Shown here: piece after piece, positions 33,794 to 42,591 of the stretch | Position numbering within the stretch: the stretch's first letter is position 1 | How the letters are laid out: the number at the start of each line of letters is the position of its first letter | DNA from: Rhodanobacter denitrificans | GTDB taxonomy: Bacteria; Pseudomonadota; Gammaproteobacteria; Xanthomonadales; Rhodanobacteraceae | Direction of reading: 5' to 3' | Assembly: GCA_003241385.1 (NCBI GenBank) | Contig: QFPO01000008.1 | Coordinates: 128,182-192,181 of the forward strand | Length of the DNA stretch: 64,000 nt | Notes under the pieces: generated by a model | Told to the model about the DNA's origin: nothing | What the model saw: only the letters and a program-made list of their open reading frames with translations | Database searches by the model: none | Translations under genes and position numbers: made by a program

Positions 33794-35863
33794 TCAGCCC
33801 GGCCCGAACGTCTCGTCCAGGCCCTGGCGTACGCCCTTGCGCGGCGTCCAGCCGAGCCCGTCGCGCGCGGCGGCGGTGTCGAAGTTCGCGAGCGGCCGCA
33901 GCGAGCGCACGCGGTAGCGCGTCAGCGGCACGTCGCGGCGCAGCAGCTTGCCGAGCAGCTCGACGCCCCAGGCCAGACCCATGAAGACCTTGACCGGCAC
34001 GCGCGTGACGCGCAGCTCGGCGCCGAGCTTGCGCTGCGCGCGCGCCAGATAGGCCGCCTGCGTGACCGGTTCGGGATCGACGACGTTGAACGTGCGGCCG
34101 ACCGCTTCGGGCCGCTCGCCGGCCAGCAGCAGCGCGTCGACGACGTCGTCGACGTAGACCAGCGGAATCGTCTGGTCGCCTTCGCCGATCGCGAGCCAGC
34201 GGCCGGCCAGCGCGACGACCGCGTTCGGCGTGACCTTCTCGGCGCCGGGCCCGAAGATCTGGCCGGGCCGCACGATCACCGCCGGCAGGCCGCGGTGATC
34301 GATCGCCTCGGCGACGTAGCGCTCGGCATTGAGCTTGGTCTGCGTGTACGCGCCGCGCGCCTGCGGCGTCGGCTCCAGCGCGGACTGCTCGGTCATCGGC
34401 ACGACCGGGTCGCGGCCGGCGTGGTCGAACACGCTCATCGAGCTGACGTAGACCAGCCGTCCGGTGCCGTGGCGCAGGCAGGCGTCGACGATGTTGCGCG
34501 TGCCCCAGACCGTGCCGGCCTCGAAGTCGCGCGCGCTGCCGCGCATCGCGGCACCGACGTGATAGACGAGCGGCACGCCACCGACCGCATGGTCGACGAT
34601 GCGCGGATCGCCGAGATCGCCGACGATCTGCTCGATGCCGGCGTCGTCGCGGTAGGCGGCGACCGGACGGCGCACCAGCACGCGCACGCGCTGGCCGCGC
34701 GCGCGCAGCGCGCGGACGACGGCGCGGCCGAGGAAGCCGGCGGCACCGGTCACCAGCGCGTCGGCCGGCGCCGGCGGCGTGTCCAGGCGCGCCTTCAGTT
34801 CCTCGCGGCGCAGGCGGTCGGGCTCGGCGCAGATCGGCTCGAGCAGGCGGATCACGCGCAGGGCGTCCTCACCGGTGAACGGCGGTCGCGCGTTGTCGCG
34901 CGCGGCGTGCGCGAAATCGGCCGCGCCTTTCTGGATGCCCGGCGACGGCCGCAGCAGGCCGGTCGCGAAGCGGACCACGTTCCACGGCACGCGCACGACG
35001 TCGGCGAGCGCGCTCAGCCAGGTGTTGACGACGATGCCGATGAACTTGGGTCCCGGCAGCACGCGGTGGATGCGGCACACCTGCAGGAAGCGGTCGGCCT
35101 CGATCGTGCCGCGCGTGCCGCGCACGACCAGACGGCTCTCCATCGGCCGCGCGTTCCACGACAGCAGCAGCCGTCCGACCGCGCCGTCGTCGGCGGCGGC
35201 CAGCTGCCACTCGTCGAAGCGCAGGTTCGGATCGCGGCCGGAGGACTGGTAGCGCACGTCGATGTCGCGCAGCGGACCGAGAAACGCCTCGAGCGTGTAC
35301 AGCCCGTGCACGCCCAGATCGCGGAACGGGTAGGAACCCTGCGCGACCTGGCCCGGCAGCGGACCACCGGCATAGGCCGGGTACTCGGAGCTGCGCAGCA
35401 CGTCGACCGAGACGACCTCGCCGATCCTGCCGGCACGCACGGCCTGCAGCGCCTTGATGACGACCGGATCGAGCAGGTCCGAATGATTGACGCCGAGGAT
35501 CAGGCCCTTCTCCTCGGCCTTGGCGATCATCGCCTCGCATTCGGCGACGGTGTCGGCCATCGGCTTCTCGACCAGCACGCCGCAGCCGAACCGGTCCATC
35601 GCGCGGATCGCCAGTGCCGCGTGCGAGGCCGGCGGCGTCAGGATGTAGACCACCTGCGGCCGCGCCGGCGCGAGCTCGTCCAGATCGGCGACGACGCGTT
35701 CGATGCCGTAACGCTGCGCCAGGGCGTGCGCGGCTTCGAGGTTGGGATCGCACAGGCCGACGACGTCGACGAAGTCGAGCCGCTTGAGTGCGGCCAGATG
35801 GTGGCTGGCGACGTAGCCGGCGCCGATCAGGGCGACGCGCAGCCGGGAGGCGTCCGCAGTCAT
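33794..35863 (-). CDS. Gfo/Idh/MocA oxidoreductase fused to an NAD-dependent epimerase/dehydratase
   Basis: A 689-residue two-domain protein. Residues 1-360 form a Gfo/Idh/MocA oxidoreductase: Rossmann motif I-G-A-G-Y-V-A-S-H-H (13-22), E-K-P-M-A-D (99-104) and a C-terminal alpha/beta part. Residues about 367-689 form an extended SDR: V-T-G-A-A-G-F-L-G-R (371-380) and the catalytic Y-x-x-x-K in G-A-Y-T-Q-T-K-L-N (about 487). Both parts look intact. No stop or frameshift lies between them; a Pro/Ala-rich linker (T-P-P-A-P-A) joins them. Two consecutive steps on one nucleotide sugar or lipid-linked sugar are likely. ATG 35863 has AAGGA eight bases upstream. It is cotranscribed with the glycosyltransferase gene (16-base gap). 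Confidence 0.85.
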   Translation of the reverse strand: MTADASRLRVALIGAGYVASHHLAALKRLDFVDVVGLCDPNLEAAHALAQRYGIERVVADLDELAPARPQVVYILTPPASHAALAIRAMDRFGCGVLVEKPMADTVAECEAMIAKAEEKGLILGVNHSDLLDPVVIKALQAVRAGRIGEVVSVDVLRSSEYPAYAGGPLPGQVAQGSYPFRDLGVHGLYTLEAFLGPLRDIDVRYQSSGRDPNLRFDEWQLAAADDGAVGRLLLSWNARPMESRLVVRGTRGTIEADRFLQVCRIHRVLPGPKFIGIVVNTWLSALADVVRVPWNVVRFATGLLRPSPGIQKGAADFAHAARDNARPPFTGEDALRVIRLLEPICAEPDRLRREELKARLDTPPAPADALVTGAAGFLGRAVVRALRARGQRVRVLVRRPVAAYRDDAGIEQIVGDLGDPRIVDHAVGGVPLVYHVGAAMRGSARDFEAGTVWGTRNIVDACLRHGTGRLVYVSSMSVFDHAGRDPVVPMTEQSALEPTPQARGAYTQTKLNAERYVAEAIDHRGLPAVIVRPGQIFGPGAEKVTPNAVVALAGRWLAIGEGDQTIPLVYVDDVVDALLLAGERPEAVGRTFNVVDPEPVTQAAYLARAQRKLGAELRVTRVPVKVFMGLAWGVELLGKLLRRDVPLTRYRVRSLRPLANFDTAAARDGLGWTPRKGVRQGLDETFGPG

Positions 35864-35879
35864 CGGAGAAATCCTTGGG

Positions 35880-37085
35880 TCATCGAAGGGGAGCATTGTC
35901 GGGCAGCGGCGAACGCGCCGCCAACGCGGCGGCGACCTCGGCCAGCACCGCCTCGACGCGGCGGTCCCAGGTCTGGTCGGCCACGGCCGCGCGGCGCTCG
36001 GCGGCGCCGGCCTCGGGGCCGTCGCGCACGACCGCGTCGAGCGCGGCGAGGAAACCGGCGCGATCGTCGGCCAGCCGCACCACGCCGGCGAACTTCTCGA
36101 TCTCCGGATTGCGCACGCTGACGACCGGCTTGCCGGTGGCCAGGTACTCGCGCAGCTTGAGCGGATTGGCGTTGGCGACCTGACGATTGAGCCGGTACGG
36201 GATGATCGCCGCGTCGAAGGCCTTGGCCCACTGCGGCAGCGTCGCGTACGGCTGCGCGCCGGCCAGGCGCACGTTCGGCAGCGCGGCCAGCCGCGCGACG
36301 TCGACCGCGGCGTGGCCGACCAGCAGGAACGTCCAGGCCGGACGCTGCCGCGCCAGCCATTCGATCAGCTCCAGGTCGATCCACTCGTGGATCGAGCCGA
36401 AGTAGCCGATGACCGGATGGCCGAGGTCGCGCGCGCCCTCGGCCAGCGGCGTCGCCGGATCGGCGGCCTGCGCGAACAGGTCGACGTCGACGCCGTGCGG
36501 CGAGAACACCGTATGCGGATTCTGCGCGGTCTTGATCGCGACCAGGGCCGGCGGCGCGACGAAGACGCGGTCGGCCGCGCGCGTCAGCGCAAGGTCGCAG
36601 GCCGCGATGCGCTCGGCGTCGACGCCCGGATGCGCGGCGTAGTCGTCGATGCAGTAGTACACGCACAGATCCTCGCCGAGCCGTCCGGCCAGGAAGCCCG
36701 GATGCGGCACGACGAACCAGGAGATGCGGCGGCCGATGCCGGCGGCCGCGAGCGCGCGGCGCACGGCCCAGGCGCCGAAGCGGCGATTGAACGCCTCGAC
36801 GCCGGGAATGCGCCGGAACGGCAGCTGCGGAATCGTGCAGTGCCAGAGCCCGTCGTCGATCCGCTCCGGCGGGCGCAGTGCGGCGGCGAGCTTGCGCAGC
36901 GCGCGGCGCAGATCGCGGCCGCTGGCCTGCGGTGCGCGCATGCCCGGCGAGGACACGTACAGCACCGGCATCGTGCGCGCCAGCCGGCGCGCGACGTGAT
37001 GGCTGCTGGTGCGGTTCTCGGCGTGCCAGTCGTTGCCGAAATAGACCACGCCCCGGCCGGCCAGCACCGCCTGCGGATCAGTCAT
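35880..37085 (-). CDS. Glycosyltransferase, GT1/GT4-like GT-B fold
   Basis: A 401-residue protein with the opening G-V-V-Y-F-G-N-D-W-H-A-E-N-R-T-S-S-H-H, typical of TuaH/WcaI-like glycosyltransferases of capsule loci. It has a donor domain with I-G-Y-F-G-S-I-H-E-W-I-D near 215-226 and a P-Y-R-L-N stretch near 290 followed by N-P-L-K-L-R-E-Y-L-A-T-G-K-P-V-V (the sugar-nucleotide loop). The first eight bases overlap the methyltransferase gene, and the oxidoreductase fusion follows 16 bases later, so these three form one transcript. Confidence 0.85.
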   Translation of the reverse strand: MTDPQAVLAGRGVVYFGNDWHAENRTSSHHVARRLARTMPVLYVSSPGMRAPQASGRDLRRALRKLAAALRPPERIDDGLWHCTIPQLPFRRIPGVEAFNRRFGAWAVRRALAAAGIGRRISWFVVPHPGFLAGRLGEDLCVYYCIDDYAAHPGVDAERIAACDLALTRAADRVFVAPPALVAIKTAQNPHTVFSPHGVDVDLFAQAADPATPLAEGARDLGHPVIGYFGSIHEWIDLELIEWLARQRPAWTFLLVGHAAVDVARLAALPNVRLAGAQPYATLPQWAKAFDAAIIPYRLNRQVANANPLKLREYLATGKPVVSVRNPEIEKFAGVVRLADDRAGFLAALDAVVRDGPEAGAAERRAAVADQTWDRRVEAVLAEVAAALAARSPLPDNAPLR

Positions 37086-37689
37086 TGCGCCACCAGGCGA
37101 CCAGCCAGACCGTGCCGCCGTGCCAGATCCAGTCCTTGTGCAGGTTCGGCAGGCGCGCCAGATGCGGCCCGACGCGGCGCAGCGCCGGCGAGAACACCGT
37201 GACCAGGCAGGCGCGGCCGAGGTGGCTCATGCGCTCGAGCGTGGCGTCGATGTCGCGCACGTAGTAGAGCATCTCGCAGGCGGTGACGAGGTCGAAGCGG
37301 CCGCGCTGATCGCCCCAGGGCTGGGTCGCGACGTCGGCCACCGCGAACTGGGCCTGCGGCAGGCGCGATCGCGCCCGCGCGATCGCGTTGTCGCTGACGT
37401 CCAGGCCGTAGACCTGGTCGGCCAGCGCGGCGAAGTGCTCGGTCTGGTGGCCCTCGCCGCAGCCGAGTTCGAGGATCGAGCCGAGCCGGCCGAACGCGGA
37501 TGCGACGATGCGGTCGGTGCCGTCGAAGCGCGCGCGCTCCATCGGCGAATTGAGATTCCACGGATCGCTGACCGCATAGGCGAGATCGAGCCGCTCGTAG
37601 TTGTCGGCGCCGCCGACGCCGCGCATCGCGTACTTCATCCACGAGCGCCGACTGATTTTCTGGAACAGCGCCTTGGCCCGGCCGATCAT
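37078..37689 (-). CDS. Class I SAM-dependent methyltransferase (NodS-like)
   Basis: A 203-residue enzyme with motif I I-L-E-L-G-C-G-E-G (72-80), motif II at Y-G-L-D-V-S-D-N-A-I (about 95) and motif III near F-D-L-V-T-A-C-E-M-L-Y-Y. The overall pattern resembles NodS-type N- or sugar methyltransferases. In this locus it would methylate a sugar or amino group. It starts the three-gene transcript with the glycosyltransferase (eight-base overlap) and the oxidoreductase fusion. The N-terminal 20 residues are basic (K-I-S-R-R-S-W-M-K) and may touch a membrane. Confidence 0.82.
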   Translation of the reverse strand: MIGRAKALFQKISRRSWMKYAMRGVGGADNYERLDLAYAVSDPWNLNSPMERARFDGTDRIVASAFGRLGSILELGCGEGHQTEHFAALADQVYGLDVSDNAIARARSRLPQAQFAVADVATQPWGDQRGRFDLVTACEMLYYVRDIDATLERMSHLGRACLVTVFSPALRRVGPHLARLPNLHKDWIWHGGTVWLVAWWRND

Positions 37690-37773
37690 CGCTGGTGTCC
37701 TCCCGTTGCCGCCGCCGTCCGCCTCGGCTCCGTGCCGCCGGACGCCGCGGCCGGCGATCGGCCGGCCCGATGC

Positions 37774-38448
37774 TCAGCAGCGCGGGGGCGGCAGCGTGCT
37801 CTCCCCCGGATGCGAGCTGGATGTCCCCAGCGGCCGCAGGGGCGAACTGTACCAGCCATTGACGACTTCGCAGCGGAAGGTCACCCAGGAAGGACCGTAG
37901 TCCCAGCGGTTCTCGGTCTCGAGCAGCGGTGCGCCGAGCAGCGCGCGCACCGCAGCCTTGGACGTGCCGAGCTCAATGCGCCGCCCCGGCACCGGCTGCG
38001 GCGCCGCCGCGCGCTGCGTCTCGGCCGGTGGCTGCGGCGCCGGCGCCGACGCATCGTCGAACGCGCCGAGCGCGATCGCCGCCAGCACGACGGCCAGGCC
38101 GATCGCACCGAACAGCGCGCCCGAGCGTGGCGCCGCGGCCGGGGGCGCCGCGGCCGGCCTGCTCGCGGCCGACACGGCCGCGACCGCCTCGGTGGCCGGT
38201 ACCGCGCGTGCGGCCGATGGCGCCGGCGCGCCCGGCAGCCGGCCGTGCCGGCGCTGGAAATCGAGCGCGCGCGCATAGGCCGCGTTGAGCTTCTGCAGCC
38301 GTTCCAGATCGGACGCGCCGGCGTCGGCGCGGTCCGGATGCAGCTCGGCCACGCGCCGCCGGTAGGCCTGGCGGAACGCCTCGGGCGAGCAGTCCGGCGC
38401 CACGCCCAGCGCCTCGTAGAGCTCGAGAAAATCGGTGTCGCGTGGCAT
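37774..38448 (-). CDS. Membrane-anchored J-domain protein with C-terminal envelope-type domain
   Basis: A 224-residue protein. Residues 5-70 are a J-domain with the H-P-D motif (37-39) and the usual helix II/III arrangement. An Ala/Pro-rich linker leads to one hydrophobic segment (about 112-130, G-A-I-G-L-A-V-V-L-A-A-I-A-L-G). After a second Pro/Ala linker comes a small domain (about 155-210) with L-G-T-S-K-A-A-V-R-A-L-L-G-A-P, the BamE/SmpA-like or copper-amine-oxidase-like repeat pattern. The last residues are P-P-P-R-C. The J-domain would face the cytosol to stimulate a DnaK. The family is not one I can name. The start is ATG 38448; upstream ATG codons in other frames belong to shadows. 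Confidence 0.7.
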   Translation of the reverse strand: MPRDTDFLELYEALGVAPDCSPEAFRQAYRRRVAELHPDRADAGASDLERLQKLNAAYARALDFQRRHGRLPGAPAPSAARAVPATEAVAAVSAASRPAAAPPAAAPRSGALFGAIGLAVVLAAIALGAFDDASAPAPQPPAETQRAAAPQPVPGRRIELGTSKAAVRALLGAPLLETENRWDYGPSWVTFRCEVVNGWYSSPLRPLGTSSSHPGESTLPPPRC

Positions 38449-38537
38449 CGGCTGCGCATCCCCCTGCGCCGATTCTAGCGCGGCGCCGGCCGCTTCCGCG
38501 GTGCGCGATGGACACGGCGGGCGGGCCGAGTGCATGC

Positions 38538-38557
38538 TTGCGCGCTCGTCCGCGCAA
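38538..38557 (+). promoter_or_regulatory. Inverted repeat between the J-domain and deacetylase genes
   Basis: TTGCGCG and CGCGCAA (seven-base arms, six-base loop CTCGTC) lie in the 236-base divergent intergenic region, about 128 bases before the deacetylase start. It could be an operator or a leader hairpin; nothing else in the region stands out. Confidence 0.25.
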
Positions 38558-38684
38558 CACCGGGGGTGGAGCGGCCAGAGGCCGTTCCGGAAGGGGGCGC
38601 GGCGACCGTGGCGTGGCCGTTTCGGCCGCCGCCCGACGCATTCCTGATCTCCCGGGCGGCAGGCCCACGCGCACGGAAAAGGAC

Positions 38685-39758
38685 ATGGCAGCGACGGTGG
38701 CAATCGGCGAGGGCGGCGGCAAGCGTCAGCGGCTCGCGCGCTGGTTTCACGCCGGCGGCGTGCTGCCGGGCCTGCAGCGCATGCGCGGCCTGCTGCGCCG
38801 CGACCTGCGCGTGCTGGCCTATCACCGCGTGCTCGACCTGCCCGAACCGGACCGCTTCTCGTTCGACCTGGCCCTGGTCAGCGCCTCCCCGGCGCAGTTC
38901 CGCCGTCAGATGGACCTGGTGCGCCGGCGCTTCAGTCCGGTGCGCTTCGAGGACGTCGCCGCGGCGCTCGACGGCGGTCCGCCGCTGCCGCGCGATCCGG
39001 TCGTCGTGACGTTCGACGACGGCTACGACGACAACTACCGCATCGCATTCCCGATCCTGCGCGAGCTCGGCGTGCCGGCGACGTTCTTCGTCTCGACCGG
39101 CCACATCGACGACGGCCAGCCGTACGCCTACGACTGGCTCGTCCACATGATCTGCAGCACGCCGGCGCGGCGGATCGCGCTGCCGGCGCTCGGCGTCGAC
39201 CGCACGCTGCCGGCGGCTCTGCCGGAGCGACGCGATCTCGCTGCGGCCCTGCTCGACCGGCTCAAGACGCTCGACGACGACGCGCAGACCGCGCTGATCG
39301 CCGGGCTCGAAGCCGAGTGGAACCTGCCGCGCCGGCCGCATCCGGACTGCCGGCCGATGAGCTGGGACCAGCTGCGCGAGATGCAGGCCGACGGCATGGA
39401 GATCGGATCGCACGGCGTGCACCACCGCATGCTGGCCAAGCTGCCGCGCGCCGAGATGGAGCGCGAGGTCGCCGAGTCCAAGCGGTCGCTCGACCACCAC
39501 CTGCCGCTGCCGGTCAGCGTGATCTCCTATCCGGTCGGCGGTCCGGATGCCTACGACGCGGCCGTGATCGCCGCGGTCCGGCACGCCGGCTTCCGCATCG
39601 CCTGCAGCTACGTCGCCGGCACCAATCCGCTGCCGGCACCGCCGCGTCATGCGCTGCGCCGGCTGCCGGTCGAACGTGAAATGGACGCGCCGTGGTTCTC
39701 GGCGATGGTCACCTGGCCCGAGGTCTTCGGCTACCCTTCACGCCTACGCTCCGGCTGA
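38685..39758 (+). CDS. Polysaccharide deacetylase (NodB domain) 1
   Basis: A 357-residue protein with the NodB motifs V-V-T-F-D-D-G-Y-D-D-N-Y (about 107-118; the two Asp are base and metal ligand), S-H-G-V-H-H (about 243-248; metal His) and I-S-Y-P-V-G-G (third motif). A preceding A-Y-H-R-V-L (45-50) is normal for this group. It removes N- or O-acetyl groups from sugars. No signal peptide is visible, so it may act in the cytosol or be peripheral. It opens a plus-strand operon; the polymerase-like gene follows after 16 bases. ATG 38685 is preferred since the frame upstream is low-complexity. Confidence 0.88.
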   Translation: MAATVAIGEGGGKRQRLARWFHAGGVLPGLQRMRGLLRRDLRVLAYHRVLDLPEPDRFSFDLALVSASPAQFRRQMDLVRRRFSPVRFEDVAAALDGGPPLPRDPVVVTFDDGYDDNYRIAFPILRELGVPATFFVSTGHIDDGQPYAYDWLVHMICSTPARRIALPALGVDRTLPAALPERRDLAAALLDRLKTLDDDAQTALIAGLEAEWNLPRRPHPDCRPMSWDQLREMQADGMEIGSHGVHHRMLAKLPRAEMEREVAESKRSLDHHLPLPVSVISYPVGGPDAYDAAVIAAVRHAGFRIACSYVAGTNPLPAPPRHALRRLPVEREMDAPWFSAMVTWPEVFGYPSRLRSG

Positions 39759-39774
39759 CGCCCGCCCCGCCTTC

Positions 39775-41046
39775 ATGTTCTTCCTCATGATGCTGTACCT
39801 GGTGCTGGTGCTGATCCGGCCCCAGGACTACCCGGCGCTGGTCGACGCGCTCAGCGTGCCGGTCCTGCAGGTCGTGCTCGGCTTGGCGCTGATCGGCTGG
39901 CTGGCTTCGCGCGCCAAGTCGTTCGCGGCGCCGCAGTACCTGCTGCTCGGCCTGTTCCTGCTGGTGCTGATGGTGTCCAAGATCGTCAACGGCTGGACCG
40001 GCGGCGCGCTGGTGCAGCTACTGAAGTTCGGGCCGGTCGTCGCGGCGTTCACGATCCTCGCCAATGCGGCGACCACGCCGCGCCGCGTGCGCACGACGAT
40101 GTGGGTGTTCGTGGTCTGCGCGACGGTGCTGGCGATCCACGGCATCGAGCAGGCGCAGACCGGCATCGGCTGGACCGGCGAGGGCCTGTCGCAGGGCACG
40201 CGCATCCAGTACGTGGGCATCTTCAACGATCCCAACGACCTCGGCCTGCTGTTCGTGATGTGCCTGCCGATGGCGCTGTACCTGTCCGGCCGCGGCGGCG
40301 CGCTCGGCCTGCGCCGGCTGTTCTGGTGGGCGGCGGCCGCGGTGCTGCTGTTCGGCATCTATCTGACCAACTCGCGCGGCGCCCTGCTCGCACTGGTCGC
40401 GCTGGTCGGCATCCACGTCTGGCAGCGCCGCGGCCTGCTCAGCGCGGCGCTGTTCGGCGGTGCCGGCCTGGTCGGCCTGATGCTGATGCCCTCGCGCCTG
40501 TCCGAGCTGGACATCGATGAGTCCTCGGCGATGGGCCGCGTCGACTCCTGGTACGAGGGCATCCAGATGTTCCTGTCCAACCCGCTGTTCGGCATCGGCG
40601 CGGACGGCTTCTCGGACCTGCACTATCTGACCGCGCACAACTCGTTCGTGCTGGTGCTGGCCGAGACCGGCATCATCGGCTACACGATCTGGCTGGCCTT
40701 CGTCGGCTACTGCTTCCGCATGCCGCTGGCGGTGCTCAGGATGCGCCGCGCGCCGGTCGATCCGACCGCCGATGCGGCCTGGGCCGCCGAGCGGCGCATG
40801 GCCTCGACGCTGTTCTTGAGCCTGTGCGGCTTCTTCGCGGCGGCGTTCTTCCTGAGCCGCAGCTACATCATCCTGCTGTACCTGCTGGCGGCCCTGGTCG
40901 TGGGCTACTACGCCGGCGCGCGGCAGCGCTATCCGGATCTGCCGGTGTTCGACCTGCGCAAGGATCTGATCCTGTGGCCCGTGCTGTCGGTGGCCTCGAT
41001 CGTGTTCCTCTACGTGCTGGTCAAAGTCCTGCTGGCGACGGCATGA
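39775..41046 (+). CDS. Wzy/O-antigen-ligase-like membrane protein
   Basis: A 423-residue protein with about eleven hydrophobic segments. The large periplasmic loop (about 255-300) has S-S-A-M-G-R-V-D-S-W-Y-E-G (Arg and Glu typical of the PF04932 catalytic loop). T-N-S-R-G-A-L-L-A-L at about 198-207 is the signature membrane motif of the O-antigen ligase/polymerase family. It would polymerise lipid-linked repeats in the periplasm. ATG 39775 is chosen, 16 bases after the deacetylase stop. Its stop overlaps the start of the flippase (ATGA), so the two are coupled. Confidence 0.88.
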   Translation: MFFLMMLYLVLVLIRPQDYPALVDALSVPVLQVVLGLALIGWLASRAKSFAAPQYLLLGLFLLVLMVSKIVNGWTGGALVQLLKFGPVVAAFTILANAATTPRRVRTTMWVFVVCATVLAIHGIEQAQTGIGWTGEGLSQGTRIQYVGIFNDPNDLGLLFVMCLPMALYLSGRGGALGLRRLFWWAAAAVLLFGIYLTNSRGALLALVALVGIHVWQRRGLLSAALFGGAGLVGLMLMPSRLSELDIDESSAMGRVDSWYEGIQMFLSNPLFGIGADGFSDLHYLTAHNSFVLVLAETGIIGYTIWLAFVGYCFRMPLAVLRMRRAPVDPTADAAWAAERRMASTLFLSLCGFFAAAFFLSRSYIILLYLLAALVVGYYAGARQRYPDLPVFDLRKDLILWPVLSVASIVFLYVLVKVLLATA

Positions 41047-42578
41047 ACGCGCGATCGGGCACGCTGCGCAATACGCTGTTCTCGTCGGTGGGCATCTACA
41101 CCGAGTACGTGCTCGGCATGCTGACCTCGATCGTCATCGCCCGCTATCTCGGGCCGGACGACTTCGGCGCGTACAGCATGGTGGTCTGGCTGGTCGCGAT
41201 GGGCGTGGCGATCACCAATTCCGGCACCGCCAGCGCGGCGATCCGCTTCGTCGCGCAGATGCGCGGCGGCGGCCAGCCGGAGCTGATCGTGCCGGTGCTG
41301 CGCTTCCTGCGCCGCGCGCAGCGCCTGTTCCTGCTGGTTGTGCTGCTGGCCGGCGCCGCGCTGTTCGCGTTCGCCGGCGGCAAGCTCGCGCCGGGCTTCG
41401 ATCACGCGATGCTGTTCGGCTTTCTCGTGCTGGCGGTGACGCTGCGCTCGCAGTACATGTTCAACATCGGCGTCTGCAAGGGCTTCGAGGACTTCCGCGC
41501 GACCGCGGTGGTCGCGCTGATCGCCACACCGGTCAATCTGGCCCTGGTCGTGGCCTGCTGGTGGTTCGACGCGCCGGTCGAGGCGCTGCTGGCGGTGTTC
41601 GTCGTCTCCAGCGCGGTGTTCTTCGCGGTCTCGCAGATCAAGGCCCGCGCGCTGCTGCCGGACGTGCCGCCGGCGGCGGCGCTGCCGGCCGAGCTGCGCG
41701 CGCGGATCGGCCGGCACATGCGCATGACCGCGATGATCGTGACGGTCGGTTTCTTCGCGGCCAGCGAAGTGGAGGTGCTGTTCCTGAACCTCTACGGCCA
41801 GGCCGCCGCGGCCGGCCAGTTCAAGGTGGCCTACCAGCTCGCGTCCGGCGCGGCCCTGCTGGTGCCGGGCGTGTTCGGCGCGCTGCTGCTGCCGATGATG
41901 GCGCATGCGCTGAGCCAGGGCCGCGAGGTGGCCGGGCGGCGCTTCGCGGCCTCGACCGTGTATCTGTCGCTGCTGGCGTTTCCGCTGATCGCCTACGGCT
42001 TCGTGTTCGGCGACTCGGTCATCACGCTGCTGTTCGGCGAGGCCTACCGCGCGGCCGGTCCGGTGTTCGCGTGGTGCCTGTTCGCGGCCTCGGTGGTCAC
42101 GGTCTCGCAGGGCGGATCGAGCCTGCTGCTGAGCGCCGACCGCCAGCTCGTCGTGCTGGCCGTCGTGTTCGGCTGCGGCGTGCTGAAGATCGCGCTCGAC
42201 GCGCTGCTGATCGCGCGTTACGGCCTGGACGGTGCCGCCGCGGCCTACGTCACGGTCTCGCTGGTCTCGTCCTCGGCGATGATCGGCATGGGCATGCGCA
42301 CCAGCGGCGTCGGCCTCGACGGCGCGCGGCTGGCGCGCATCGCCGCCGCGGCGCTGCTGGCCGGGCTCGCGGTCTGCCCGCTGCGCGGCCACTGGCCGGC
42401 GCTGCCGACGCTGATCGCCGGCGGACTGGTGCTGCTGCCGGTCTACGCGCTGGCCACCGTGCTGCTACGCTGCTGGAGCGCGGCCGACATCGGACACCTG
42501 CGCCAGCTGCACGCGCGCCTCGGCAAGGGCCGGCCGCGCGCGCTGGCGCGTCTGCTGGCCTGGGCCGAACGCCGCTGA
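41043..42578 (+). CDS. Wzx-like polysaccharide flippase
   Basis: A 511-residue integral membrane protein with 12-14 hydrophobic segments. The N-terminal L-R-N-T-L-F-S-S-V-G-I-Y-T-E-Y and I-A-R-Y-L-G-P-D-D-F-G-A-Y are typical of the MOP/MATE-type exporters of polysaccharide repeat units (PF01943/PF13440). It should flip undecaprenyl-linked oligosaccharide to the periplasm for the Wzy-like enzyme encoded directly upstream (ATGA overlap). The C-terminus is basic and cytosolic. Confidence 0.9.
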   Translation: MNARSGTLRNTLFSSVGIYTEYVLGMLTSIVIARYLGPDDFGAYSMVVWLVAMGVAITNSGTASAAIRFVAQMRGGGQPELIVPVLRFLRRAQRLFLLVVLLAGAALFAFAGGKLAPGFDHAMLFGFLVLAVTLRSQYMFNIGVCKGFEDFRATAVVALIATPVNLALVVACWWFDAPVEALLAVFVVSSAVFFAVSQIKARALLPDVPPAAALPAELRARIGRHMRMTAMIVTVGFFAASEVEVLFLNLYGQAAAAGQFKVAYQLASGAALLVPGVFGALLLPMMAHALSQGREVAGRRFAASTVYLSLLAFPLIAYGFVFGDSVITLLFGEAYRAAGPVFAWCLFAASVVTVSQGGSSLLLSADRQLVVLAVVFGCGVLKIALDALLIARYGLDGAAAAYVTVSLVSSSAMIGMGMRTSGVGLDGARLARIAAAALLAGLAVCPLRGHWPALPTLIAGGLVLLPVYALATVLLRCWSAADIGHLRQLHARLGKGRPRALARLLAWAERR

Positions 42579-42591
42579 GGGGAGAGAGCTG

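Noticed and set aside
39775..41046. Exosortase-like membrane protein
   Set aside because: It has many membrane segments, but the T-N-S-R-G-A motif and the large periplasmic loop are those of O-antigen ligase/polymerase; no exosortase Cys/Arg/His pattern was seen.
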